Below, piece by piece: positions 51,746 through 63,231 of a stretch of DNA of 64,000 nucleotides. The stretch is from Omphiscola glabra. Lineage: Eukaryota; Mollusca; Gastropoda; Lymnaeidae. Under the pieces are notes generated by a model. The model saw only the letters and a program-made list of their open reading frames with translations, had not been told where the DNA came from and did not search any database. The first letter of the stretch is position 1. Each line of letters starts with the position of its first letter. The stretch covers positions 28,186,366 through 28,250,365 of the forward strand of contig OZ024795.1 of the NCBI GenBank assembly GCA_964017045.1. The letters are read 5' to 3'. The position numbers were made by a program, and so were the translations under genes.

Positions 51746-51980
51746 ACATGAGCGCATTTTTTATGTATGATAAAATGGCGCTCGGACTTTTACTTCTTTT
51801 GGGGTAGGGGGTGTCGGAAATCAAGAGATCATAAGGCTACCGAGTGAAAGTGGGGCGTAGGAGGTGGGGTATATATAGGTGTCAGAGCTAAGAACTCATT
51901 AAGCACCTTCCTAAAAAATGTTTAAATTTAGTTTTTTATTACTGTGCACTTAATCGTAGCTGAAAGGCAAGTGGAAATGT

Positions 51981-52058
51981 AGGTGTCCCTTGATTTGGTT
52001 GTGTTTAAAAAAACGGTGTCCCTTGATTGGGTTGTGTTTAAACAAACGGTGTCCTTTG
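51981..52058. repeat. About 34-bp tandem repeat, 2-3 units
   Basis: GGTGTCCCTTGATTTGGTTG then TGTTTAAA-type units. Confidence 0.8.
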
Positions 52059-52059
52059 A

Positions 52060-54930
52060 TGACTACCACTTTAGAAATTTCGGCTTTTTTTTGTATAAAA
52101 CTCGACGTTTTGTTTTTCTCTCACCATATTTCTGTGACCTGGTGCTGAATAAAAGAGACATTTTAGAAGAATTTACCCGATCTTTGTAACAGTACTCACG
52201 TCGAACAATGGAAAGTAATAATACATGTGGCACCAAGCATAAAGCTTCACTGATTTTAATTCATGTTTTACATTTATTTTCGTTGCTTTGGAACTGTATA
52301 ATAGGCCGATACATAAAACAAAGGTGTTTATTTATTAATATAGATATAAATATTATATATGTATATGAAGTTAGGGCCATATATGGAAAATATATTACTT
52401 TTGGGTATCTCTGACATATATGACCGCCTGACCCTTTCTTCCCCTACCTCCTATTTTTTCGCACGGCCATGGTGAGGTATACACCAGACGTTAACGGCAA
52501 ATTCGAGGCTTGGGCTGCTGATAAACCTTTCCTCCAGCAACATTTCTGCCGACAGACGCCCACTCCAGCCCTTTCCCGCTCGTTTAAATTTGACGTGGCT
52601 GCCAGGGTAAAACCCGAGAGGAAAGGGGAAGCAAAACCAACGTTGTGTTCTTCTGCCCTTGGTTATACATTTCTTTCTGTTTAAACAGGATCTCAGTTCT
52701 CTCCCCCCTCCCCTCCTTATCTCAATTGTGTACAAGAGACATCTGAAACAATAACAATGGTGGCTACTACGGTCCTTGGATCACTGTAGAGATTAACATA
52801 ACACCCTTCTCTCTTTTACTGAAACACTAGAGCTACTTTGCTCTTCCTTCGGCGTAATGTATATCTCGGCAGGAATGTCAGCAGGATTATTAAAAAAAAC
52901 CAAGAGTATCTCATAAAGGTAACCCTCTCGACCTTAGCTTAAGGATGTATGTTTGTTTGTGTGGTTGGGATGTTAGAATGTTTGTTACAGAATGGAACAG
53001 GGGGTTTAGAGTTTTAATTTAATTATTTAATTTTTTTTACTAAGCTAGTTCTAATGTAACGCGTTAACTTTGTACAATAATCTATAAAACGATTTGTAAA
53101 AATTCGGAAAGCGATATAGATTGTTTTCCAACAACGGAATTATATCACCATTAGCACCTTATTTAGTGTAAGATTTCTTTTTTTAAATGCACGTATCGTG
53201 AAATTAAAATACTTGTAATAGGTTTCGATTAAAACGTTTTTTCGGCAAATGACTAGGCCTAACTTCATTCAATATGTATTTCATTTGCATTTTATATATC
53301 CAACAAGGCTAAAAATCGTTTTTTTTTTGTTGTTTTTTTTTGCATTCTTTTTTCTTTAAATTGCACACATCGTACACTAACTTCAATAATATTACTGGCC
53401 TAAGCGTCCTTATAACATTGCCTCTGATTTAATGCCACTAAATCCCCCCTTAAAAAGCCGGGCAGATGATGGGGGAAGCAGGTCTTTGATTCCGACACTG
53501 GTGTTGGGGCGTGGCTTAGAATAACTATTTGTTTCCCCGTTCTGTGACGTATGCAATCACGATGTAATGCTCTAGAAACAGTTTCAAATTCAATCCAATG
53601 ACGTCACCGCTCAGTACCTTTGAAAGCATTTAGCATAGTTTAATATAAAGATTGTCGACTCCAAGGTAAAAAGAAATAAATTAACAATTTTCTAGCTGTT
53701 ATTTTAGGCTTCAATTTTCCACTTTTGCTATGGCACAATTTCTTGGAACGTGTAAACAGATTTCACAGTGCGTTATAAGGTAGGAGGGTTGCCACACAAC
53801 GTGCGAATTCGCTTAAACATTTTTAAAGGAATTTGAATAAATAGCAGACGAAAGTAAAAAAAATTAAACTACAGAAAGAAAAACTCAAGTCATTTTTCTT
53901 TAATTTCCAAAGTAAAATTTAAATAAAAGCGCAAAAAAAGAACACCCTGCAAAAACTTATTAAGAACGAAAAAGTTTTAAAATTCCCAAACTGACCTGTT
54001 ATTTGACCATCTTGATTTTGTTACGGGCCAGAAATCAACAGTTACAAAAGCAAGTTGTTCCCTTTACCGCAGAGTTTCCCCGCCAACCGGCTTCAGAAAT
54101 AAAAAAAGAAAATAAAAATAAAAGCCAACGTCAAAATAAACATTCGAAAACGAGGCTGTAACGTTTGCTTTAATGGGTCTCCTTGTGTGTCGTGGAAATG
54201 AGGGTCCACACCTCCAGCATCAAGTGTTCTCCACGTGTGCAGCTTTGAAAAAAGAGGGGCGAAGTTTATGATAGCTGAAAGCTAAAACGGTGGACCCCGG
54301 AACCGTGCATGGCGTTTTGATACTGTTTAGTTCCATCTTCAAATGGTTTGATGTTTCGAGCGCGTCAAATTATTGTGAAATGCTTTTCACTAGACCTGAA
54401 GAGAAATGGAATTGTTTCCCCAATAGTTGTTTTTATAGCGAATCTTAATCTTGACATCCTAATGGTCACGCAATGACGTCTATTTCTTAATCAAATCAAA
54501 AGTATAATCAACTGCGATGTTTGATTGTGCCACATAAATATATATATATAAATATAAATTTATATATATATATATAAAAGTAAAGTAGCATTCAAGGCTT
54601 ATGTCCCAATCAAATGTAATGTGTAGTTTTATCTTACCATCTGTCACAAATCAAAATATAGACATCTGGAGAAGAGATTTTGGTCCAACAAATCGATCAG
54701 TCCGTTGAGCGGTTATTTTTTTCTACTACCTGGCACTCCATAATGGTAACATTCCGCTCTGCTGTACCCGAGGTTGAAGTGATCTTGAAGTGCTAATGGT
54801 GTTTTTTTTATATCACATAATGCTAAAATCGGTATTAGAAAATAATGAATGTTATAATAAATGTTTACACTCAAATTATATGAGCTTATTTTTTTTTATT
54901 TGTCATAATATATAGATAAGATATTTTTAA
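52060..54930. other. Spacer, no gene recognised
   Basis: Mostly AT-rich. A locally GC-richer stretch at 52469-52735 is open on both strands for 70-94 codons without family resemblance. TA-rich tract at 54537-54577. Confidence 0.45.
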
Positions 54931-54934
54931 AAAT

Positions 54935-55015
54935 GGTATGTCGCAAATTGGCAACATTGCGTCTAAGTGGTTAAATTTTGTGTGTTGGTTTTTTTGTTGC
55001 CAAATGTCAACATAC
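54935..55015. mobile_element. Possible piggyBac terminus around a TTAA site
   Basis: TTAA at 54971-54974. Read leftwards on the minus strand it is followed by CCACTTAGACGCAATGTTGC then CAATTTGCGACATAC. On the right a similar GTTGCCAAATGTCAACATAC occurs at 54996-55015, inverted relative to the left arm. piggyBac elements insert at TTAA and have ends of this style. Assignment is tentative. Confidence 0.4.
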
Positions 55016-55292
55016 AATATATAACAAGTTTATAAGCTATATGAATTATGTTTAATTTATGAAATATCTATAAATATCGAATATTAATGTTAGCCTTTTA
55101 CATTTGCATCAAATGAACACGTTTTGAATGAGTTTTACAATTCTTTTCACAAATAAAATAAAAAAACGATTACAACTTTAATAGTCTAGATACTAATATA
55201 CAATATATATTGTAGGTTATTATTTTTGTGTGTGTGGAATTAATAGTTTCCCACGATACTTTTTTCTCTCTAGTATTCAAATATCCAGCAGT

Positions 55293-55980
55293 CATGGAGA
55301 CATCACGATTTTATGGGGGAAAAAAAAAGATGTGCATGTTCGTGCTATTCCTGAGGACTCAGATGATAGTGAGCTATCGTCATAAGATGTGCATGTTCGT
55401 GCTATTCCTGAGGACTCAGATGATAGTGAGCTATCTTCAGAAGATGTGCATGTTCGTGCTATTCCCGAGGACTCAGATGATAGTGAGCTATCTTCAGAAG
55501 ATGTGCATGTTCGTGCTATTCCCGAGGACTCAGATGATAGTGAGCTATCTTCAGAAGATGTGCATGTTCGTGCTATTCCTGAGGACTCAGATGATAGTGA
55601 GCTATCTTCAGAAGATGTGCATGTTCGTGCTATTCCTGAGGACTCAGATGAAAGTGAGCTATCTTCAGAAGATGTGCATGTTCGTGCTATTCCTGAGGAC
55701 TCAGATGATAGTGAGCTATCTTCAGAAGACGTGCATGTTCGTGCTATTTATGAGGATTCAGATGATAGTGAGCTATCTTCAGAAGATGTGCATGTTCGTG
55801 CTATTTATGAGGATTCAGATGATAGTGAGCTATCTTCAGAAGATGTGCATGATTGTGAGACCAAGAGACCAGGTTGAAAGGGATTCTCAAGAATAACATG
55901 TGAAAAATGTAATGTTCACCTTTGCTTAACACAAAAGTCAAACTGCTTCAAACAGTTCCACTGGCCTTAAGCCGCATTTT
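55293..55980 (+). pseudogene. piggyBac transposase relic: acidic repeats fused to the C-terminal zinc finger
   Basis: In one plus-strand frame nine 19-residue acidic units (DVHVRAIPEDSDDSELSSE) from 55329 run into DCETKRPG, a TGA, then KGFSRITCEKCNVHLCLTQK and SNCFKQFHWP with a stop near 55969. TCEKCNVHLCL...NCF..FH is the C-terminal Cys-rich domain of piggyBac-type transposases; an acidic Ser/Asp-rich N-terminus is also typical. The whole DDD catalytic core is absent, so this looks like an internal-deletion derivative. A stop also lies in the first unit (TCGTCATAA). Confidence 0.65.
55329..55850. repeat. 57-bp in-frame tandem repeat, 9 units
   Basis: Units GATGTGCATGTTCGTGCTAT, TCCTGAGGACTCAGATGATA, GTGAGCTATCTTCAGAA, all 57 bp, so the encoded 19-residue acidic repeat stays in frame. 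Differences between units are mostly synonymous or conservative (GATGAT/GATGAA, CCTGAG/TATGAG). Confidence 0.97.
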
Positions 55981-56244
55981 TCACATGTATATAAATATTA
56001 TATTTACTGTCCTTCCTATATGAATTATTATATCTTGATGAAAAGATTTTTCTATATTTTTGTGTATAAATTGCGTTTAAATATGATTTTATAATTATCA
56101 TTTTCATGATATAAAAGTTGAATATGAAGATCTGCTTGTAAGCAAAGTATTGAATACAATTATTTGTGTAAACGATTAAGTAATCATCTTTTAAAAACAG
56201 TATTGTTATCATATTCTTTTTGTGTTCAGTTTTACCTTTCTTTA

Positions 56245-58200
56245 CCTTATGGTAATTGTTTGACCGGGGAAAATGACATCCTAAAAAGGTGGAGTGAACA
56301 CTACTCAGAGCTGTATAATGAAAATATAAAGATAATATCCCTGCCAAATTGGTGAAAGAAGGAGGAGAAGCAATGATAAATGCCTTAATCAATATATGTA
56401 ACAAAATATGCCTGACAGGGTGTAACGTTATAAATGTTTTCTTTCCTTGTTACACTGTTAGGTTTTGTAAGGCCGATCTTTCATAACACTTCATGATATC
56501 CACGTTTTCATGCAGCCAAACAATTTACTTGAGAAGTCATTATATTTGCATCACGACATTTATTTGAATGGTAACAAGCACATAGTAAAATATCATCTCT
56601 GACAACTAGAGCAAAAATGTGTGATTCTTCATATACTTTCTCTAATCTGTACATTGCATTAAGATGCTGTAAAATACTTAGATTAAATGGATTGACATAG
56701 CGAGAGCTGAGATCTAAAATATCCAACCATCTTGTAGACTGCATAATTCTCTATCTCTCCCATAATTCACTCTATTTCCTGTTTTTATTACTTTACAAAA
56801 AAAATATAATTTTCCGAAACAAAGTTAGTATTTAAATATATGATCTGTTACATAGGGGAATGGCCCAAAGCATGGACCCAATCGCTCGTCATCACCCTCC
56901 CCAAGAAAGTTAACCTACAGCTATGCCAAAACTATCGCACCATTAGCCTAATAAGTCCTGCAAGCAAGGTCATGCTGAAGGTCATACTGAACCGCCTAAG
57001 ACCATATGCCGACATAATCATTGCTGAAGAACAGGCGGGCTTCAGGCAAGGACGTGGCACTACTGAGCAGATCCTAAACCTCCGAATACTTTGTGAGAAA
57101 TATGCTCAACACTAACAAAACATATACCACGTCTTTGTAGATTTCAAGAAGGCATTCGATAGGGTTTTGAATGCTGCTTTATGGGCCACCATGAGGTTCT
57201 ATAACATCAACACAAACCTAACCAGAATGATAGGCAGCCTCTATGATAAGGCCACCAGTGCAGTCTTCTTCAACAATAACATTGGTGAATTGCTTAAGAC
57301 CAAGGCTGGGGTACGACAAGGCTGCTTGCTCCCCCCTCCCTCCCTTTTCAACATCTTCATAGAGAGAATTATGTCAGATGTACTTGAAACGCATGTAGGG
57401 ACAGTCAGCATTGGTGTCATAACAATCACCAACCTACGCTTTGCGAATGACATAGACGGACTGGCTGGAAGCCACGAAGAGCTAGCCAACCTAGTAAGGC
57501 AGTTCGACAAGACTTCATCGTCCTTTTGCATGCAAATCAGTGCAGAAAAGACAAAAAATGATGACGAATAGCACCACTGGCATATCCACTGAAATTAAGG
57601 TCGGGGAGGAAAGGCTAGAGACAGTTGACAGCTTTAAGTACCTAGGAACAATATTTTCTGAAGAACACCCCAAGCCCGAATTGGCCAGGATTGGGCAGAC
57701 CACAACAGCACTAAAAAGGCTCAAGAAAATATGGAACGACAAAAATATAGACACCAGCACCAAAATCAGACTGATTTACTCACTGGTCCTCTTCATTTTC
57801 TTGTATGCCTGTGAGTCCTGGACATTAACAGCAGAACTTGAAAGGAAAATAAAGGCGATGGAGATGAGATGTTTGAGAGACCGTATCACCAATGAGCAAG
57901 TCAAAGAAAGGATTCGTCAAGCAATAGGGCAATACGATGACCTCCTGGTGTCTGTAAAAAAAGTGCAAACTTGAGTGTTATGGTCACGTGACCTGAAAAC
58001 AAGGGCTCGCCAAAGAAATCTTGCAGGGTACAACTAGAGGAGGGAGAAGAAGAGGAAGACAGAGAAAAGGATGGGAAGATAACATCAAAGAAAGGACGGG
58101 ATTAAAACTAGGGGATGCTATTCGTGGCGCAGAAGACCGAGATGAATGGAGAAGGATAGTTTTCATGTCATCTGTGGCGCCTCAACGGTCAAAGGACTAA
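56245..58200 (+). pseudogene. RTE-type LINE, reverse transcriptase through C-terminus
   Basis: Plus-strand ORF2 relic of an RTE-like non-LTR retrotransposon. Blocks in order: ILKRWSEHYSELYNENI and AKLVKEGGEAMINALINICN before an insertion. GEWPKAWTQSLVITLPKK and NYRTISLISPASKVMLKVIL follow at 56858-56990. EEQAGFRQGRGTTEQI, VDFKKAFDRV (about 57137-57166), GVRQGCLL and RFANDIDGLAGSHEELANLV come next. Then FKYLGTIFS, LIYSLVLFIFLYACESWTLT, YGHV and REDRDEW-like C-terminus (GAEDRDEWRRIVFMSSVAPQ), ending at the TAA 58198-58200. The catalytic FADD is FAND (57440-57451). A TAA at 57113, a frameshift near 57555, a deletion near 57880 and another shift near 57965 inactivate it. No endonuclease domain is visible upstream. 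Confidence 0.92.
56421..56841. mobile_element. Insertion of about 420 bp in the LINE reverse transcriptase
   Basis: The LINE frame breaks after NICNKICLTG (about 56420) and resumes at ICYIGEWPKAW (about 56842). The similar ICLTG/ICYIG flanks could be an imperfect target duplication. The insert holds a 78-codon minus-strand frame at 56744-56508 that I do not recognise, and no inverted ends I can see. Confidence 0.6.
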
Positions 58201-58838
58201 GGGACATAATGATGATGAAAAACTTGGACTAATGCAAAAATATTGCCTCTACCGATCTCAAAAGGAAGGACGTAAAGAGCCGCTTCTTCGTACGAAACGT
58301 AAACGAACATGAGTCATAGCCCTTGATCCATTTCTGCTGAGCGGTGGAGGGAGTCGCTTGCGCTGACTTGCTCTCGTGTCGCGACTTGATACATCCCTCC
58401 TCTCATTGTTTTTGTCTATGTAAGTCATTTTTGTCATTTGTCAGTTACACTTTAGTGTTACTATTCATTACATTATTGATATTTGACTATTGGTTGAAAA
58501 TTTGGCCAAAACAAATGAACACAAAATTTCTGTTGGGTCAGGAAAAGGAAAGGAAGTTTACTTTTATAACGTACAGCTGAAAATGGAGAAGACGCTTACC
58601 GTGAATACCTTAATTAATTTTGGGGGTTGGAAGTCGAATAGGGAATCAAAATTTGAAAGAATGTGTTTTCGTTTGCAAAAAGTTTCAGCTTGATTGGTTT
58701 GATTGGAAGCGTATCAATTAACTATTCGAATATTTTTGCCTCCAAGTCAATCTCCGAGCTCACCACGAAGAAAGCAAAGTTAATATTAAAGATTTAAAAC
58801 ATTGTTTGTGATGGTTATTTCAACATTTTGAAATGTTC

Positions 58839-59222
58839 AATGGACTACGATGAGTCGATTGTTTTGTCACGTGATACGTGTAAAAACAAGTAATACTTCC
58901 GGTAGGCTGTCTGCAACACACTAGTCGCTCACAAATTTTTCTTCAAACAACGTTCTTCCTTTAATCATAACTGAATTATAATTATTGTCACATTTATGAA
59001 TGTCATTTTAAAAAAAACCACGTGTATTCAAGATTATTTTGAAAAGTAAAATTTTAATTAACACTGGGGAAGCGCTGATGGAGACAAACATTTTGCTTTA
59101 GAATTAATGATAATGGCAATGGCTGATCAGCTGTTTATCTGTTGTTATGTGTAGCAGAAAGCCTACTAATGGCTGGTACGTATCACGTGACAAAACAAGG
59201 AAGTGACTAATCGTAGTCCATT
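58839..59222. mobile_element. MITE with long inverted repeats (about 45 bp)
   Basis: Left arm AATGGACTACGATGAGTCGA then TTGTTTTGTCACGTGATACG; right arm is its inverse with a few changes (CGTATCACGTGACAAAACAA then TCGTAGTCCATT). About 385 bp in total. Superfamily and target duplication not resolved. Confidence 0.8.
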
Positions 59223-59439
59223 AATATATCGATTGATGACATTGAATAATACACCGAAATGTAAAATTATTTCAGACATGTTAATATAACTATTTCCATT
59301 CGGCAATGAACCTCGTAAATTTGGTTGTGTTTGTTTTCCTCAATAGTTTGAGTCAAGGCATGCTTTAACTGGAGTTTTTCCACGGTCCCTTGATGGGCAT
59401 TTTACCTCTACAGATCACTGGCATGAGTTGGATTGATTA

Positions 59440-59645
59440 CAGTGGTCGGAGAATTGTTGCTTGCGAGCCACATGCGGCTCTTTAACGACCTCACTGTGGA
59501 TCGGTCAGTGGGCCACAAATCGGCTTTGACTCCAAGAAACATAGCTCTTGACATGTACTTGAAAAGAAATTTGGCAATGAAAATAATTTTAATCGTCTTA
59601 CTGCTAATGTTCTGCTTTTTTGACTGATGAGTTTGCCGATCCCTG
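59440..59645. mobile_element. hAT MITE (CAGTGGTCGGCAAA family), copy 2
   Basis: Left end CAGTGGTCGGAGAATTG, then GAGCCACATGCGGCTCTTTA; right end GATGAGTTTGCCGATCCCTG. Same internal order as copy 1 (GGCCACAAATCGG.TTTGACTCC), same orientation, moderately diverged. Confidence 0.83.
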
Positions 59646-59856
59646 CACTATACCAAACCATCAGAGCTTGAAGCTAAGAATGGAAAATATAAGACTAATA
59701 TAAGCCCACGTATTTATTTTAATTTTTAGGACTAACGTTTCAGACAACTTTACTTATTCCGTGTTCTCTCCCCTGAAAAAAGTAAATAACACAAAGAATA
59801 TTTGATTAAAGTAAAGGGTTATACCACTGAGTTTCTTTTGAAACATTAGCCTCCCC

Positions 59857-60048
59857 CAGTGGCGTAGCGAGCTTAACTCGCGCCCGGGGCACAATACCTT
59901 TTTAGCGCACCCCAATACCTTTTTAGCGCCCCCCCCCCCTTTATTCGAAAACCATACAATATATAGTAAAATATACCATTTGGCGCCCCTTTGTGAGTAG
60001 CGCCCGGGGCATGATGCCCCCCTTGCTCCCCCCCTCACTACGCTACTG
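59857..60048 (+). mobile_element. CAGTGGCGTA MITE, copy C
   Basis: Ends CAGTGGCGTAGCGAGC and CACTACGCTACTG; flanked by CCTCCCC on both sides (7-8 bp, in a C-rich target). As in copy A, the AATACCTTTTTAGCGC block is duplicated internally, which copy B lacks. Confidence 0.92.
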
Positions 60049-61057
60049 CCTCCCCCCCCCCAATATGGCGGGGAAACCGAAGTGGATTGAGTATTGGCTT
60101 GACCTTTTGTCAAATTTTCTGTAGCACCAAACTAACTTTAATAACTTTTCAAATATTACTTAATATGCAAAAGAATTATATTTATGAATAAATCAGGTAG
60201 ACTACATCAGTTACAATAAAGTTATTTTAAATACGGGTTTGTTACTTAGTAATTCTCACATGGTGACTTACACGTCTCAAAGTACCCTTGTAGTTAGGCA
60301 CTGACTCTACACAGGTTCCGTTTCGAAAGAGTTAAAAGTCATATTTTAAAAAGCGTTTTAAGATTATATTTAACAATAATATTCAGATTTTACAGTATTA
60401 CTTCCTTTAAATTGATGTCTTTCGTTTGAATAGCCCATCCCACACAATTTTTACACTTTTAACTTAGTATTGATCTGTTGTTTCCGATCAAAAGAATAGA
60501 TTAGATCAACGCATGCACAGCAGGTGGCTATACGGTAAAACCACAAAAATCTCCCATTTAACGAACTGGCTTGCACATAGTAAAGTTTAGAAAGATTCAG
60601 TTTCTAATCATGAAATGCAATAATTTGTGAACTAAATTAAAATAAATATTGACTTTGATTGAAATCCTCTCAAAGACTGTACTTAGTTTCCATTTAAAGA
60701 AGATCTAAGTAATGCACCGAAGCCCAATATCCTTCAATATAGAGAGAGTCGTGCCGAGGACGGACGAAAAGGTCAATCTCCCCTGGCACAAAAATCAAGG
60801 AATCAAAATCGTCATAATAGATGCCCTTAATAGTGCATTAAACGATAAACGCCCATGTACTTTACATAGACAATGTCTCCAAAATAGTCTTACTAGTGCC
60901 AGCTTTTCCTAGGATCAAGTCTGTTAATAGCCTGCTATTCAAGTAATGCTGTGAAAAGTATTATGTCCCACGTTGGCACATGTGTTTTGACTGGTTCCTT
61001 TCAGGTAGTTTTTCCACGGGGAGGGTAGTAGTATTTCAGGTGTTCGGAGGATGTGGG
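60049..61057. other. Spacer, no gene recognised
   Basis: AT-rich with short unsupported frames only. Confidence 0.5.
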
Positions 61058-61190
61058 TCAGGGCATCTATCAGCACCAAAATTAGGCAGTTTGGCTCTCA
61101 GGGCATCTATCAGCACCAAAATTAGGCAGTTTGACTCTCAGGGCATCTATCAGCACCAAAATTAGGCATTTTGACTCTCAGGGCATCTCT
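61058..61190. repeat. 40-bp minisatellite, 3.4 units
   Basis: Units TCAGGGCATCTATCAGCACC then AAAATTAGGCAGTTTGGCTC, 40 bp apart. Confidence 0.93.
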
Positions 61191-61494
61191 GACTTTGTCC
61201 ATATATAATAATACATATTTTCTGTTAGAGGTTTCCCCAAGAGCATGATTTTAACCCTAGCTTAGCTTCACCCCTGGAATCTTTATTGTCCAGCTACGTA
61301 TACGTCACTAAAGTGTTTTAAAAAAAATAATGTCCATACAAAAAATGTCATTGTAATTATTTAAATCCAGCGCATTCTTAAAAGATTAAAATGTTTCGGT
61401 ACTATCAGTTTAATTGGGGAGCTAAAAGATTGAGGGGGCCAAACGAAACTGGTTCTAAATTTTGAAGATAGATTTTAGTAATACCATTACCTAA

Positions 61495-63231
61495 AAATTT
61501 TGTATTAATTCAAAATGATGGGATGCATTTGGGCACTTACATGAATTTAGGTTTGCACCCTTCAACACTTAATCGGCTAGCAATAGAAAAGTTATTTAAA
61601 ATAGTTAGTTAAAACATAGGTTTCCTTGACCCTGAGTGGGTTACACGACTCATTTATTACACAACCCCTTTTATTACACAACTCCTTTTATGTGTGGTTG
61701 TATCTAAATAGAAATGTTGTTTCCATAATTCAAATTTCAAAACTATTTGATGTTTAAACTACATCATCGCTATATACGTTTTTTAAAAAAAATATTTGTT
61801 TATTAGCTTAATAATTAACATTTGGCTTAAAGACGAAAAAAAAATTAAGTAGGTTTTTCCAGACTTTGCAGATACACATTTTGGGAAAAGTACAATTTTA
61901 TTTTTTACAATGGCCTAAAGATTGTATATGGCTATCTAAAGAATGGTATTTTTAAAAACATTTTTTGTAAATGTCATAAAAAGAAGAAAAGAAATATTTT
62001 AAAAAATATCTCCAATTTATCTGAGGAATAAGAAAATAGAATTTTCTCCGAACAAATACAATAACTTAAATGACTTATGACATTTTTTATTAATTCAAAA
62101 TGATTGGATGCATTTTTGCGCTTACATGAATTTAGGTTTGCCCAGTTCAACACTTAACCGGCTAGAAAGATGCAAGATACTAGTTAAAATTTAGGTTCCC
62201 TTGACCCTGAATGAGTTACACAACTCCTTTTATTAAACAACTCCTTTTATTGCACAATTCCTTGTATTACACTTCCTTTTATTATACAATTCTTTTTGTT
62301 ACACAACTCCTTTTATTACACAACTTTTTTTGTTTGTGGTTGTATCTAAAAGGAATTGCTGTTTCATAATTTTAATTTCAAAACTATATAATTTTTAATC
62401 ATCAATATGTAAATTTTAAAAAATATATATTTTAATAATATGTTAGTTAGAAAAAACAACATATATTCGTTTATTAGCTTTATAATTAACCTTTGGCCTA
62501 AAAAAAAAACTAAGTAGGTTTTTCTAAAAAATTACAGCTTCAAAAATAGGGAAACAATACAATTTTCTTTTTAGAAATTTTCCAAAGATTGTATATGGCT
62601 ATTTAAAGAAGGGTATTTTTAAAATATATTTTTTGTAAATGTTATAAAAAGAAGAAAGGAAATATTAACAAAATGCTTCCTACATTTATTAATTTGTCAT
62701 TTATCTGAGGGAGAAGTGTCCAGGGTATGAAATCACTGTAGTTATGTTTGTACGTAAATCATGTTGAGTTAGAGACTATAAGTGTAGCGTTGTATATTGT
62801 GCGCAAATGTTATGACGTATTGGGTAAGGGAAGTGACGCATTAGTTCTAGTGTTGTGTTCGGTGCGCAATGTTGGCGGTTGGACAAGAAGATGCTGAATA
62901 GTTACTAGGCTGGAACTTATTAATATATATATATATATAAATACCTTAATGTTACTTATGAATAGTAAACACTGTTGCACGACTAACCGGTTATAGTTAG
63001 TGTATTGGTATAAAGGCAGGTAGACGCTTCCTCATGATACGAGGTAGAACATAGAATATCACAGTACTAGTCATTTCAAGGTTATCACGAGCTTACAGCT
63101 CATACACCAAACATATTGTATGATCGAACATCTCGTCATCATATAGTAAGAACAAGCGTCTCGTCAAAAAGTAAATAGAATGTTTTCTGAAGAAATACAA
63201 TAAGTTAAATGGCTTATTTGCAATTTAACTT
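61495..63231. repeat. Tandem duplication of about 585 bp, second copy split by an LTR
   Basis: ATTAATTCAAAATGATGGGA at 61504 matches ATTAATTCAAAATGATTGGA at 62089. Colinear similarity continues through CTTACATGAATTTAGGTTTG, CCTTGACCCTGA, the ACACAACTCCTTTTATT microrepeat, GATTGTATATGGCTAT and AAAAAGAAGAAA to the end. The second copy resumes after the LTR at 63172 (GTAAATAGAATGTTTTCTGA). Confidence 0.88.
62717..63166 (+). mobile_element. Solo LTR, about 450 bp
   Basis: Begins TGTCCAGGGTATG and ends CTCGTCA (TG...CA). It is flanked by AGAAG and AAAAG (4 of 5 match) and interrupts one copy of the tandem duplication exactly at GAGAAG/AAAAGTAAATAG. A TATA-like GGTATAAAGG lies at about 63008. No primer-binding site or gag-pol follows, so it is a solo LTR; orientation is inferred from the TATA-like box. 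Family not identified. Confidence 0.72.

Noticed and set aside
52451..52735. GC-richer stretch open on both strands
   Set aside because: Could be an exon or an old repeat, but neither strand gives a recognised protein and splice sites are not convincing.
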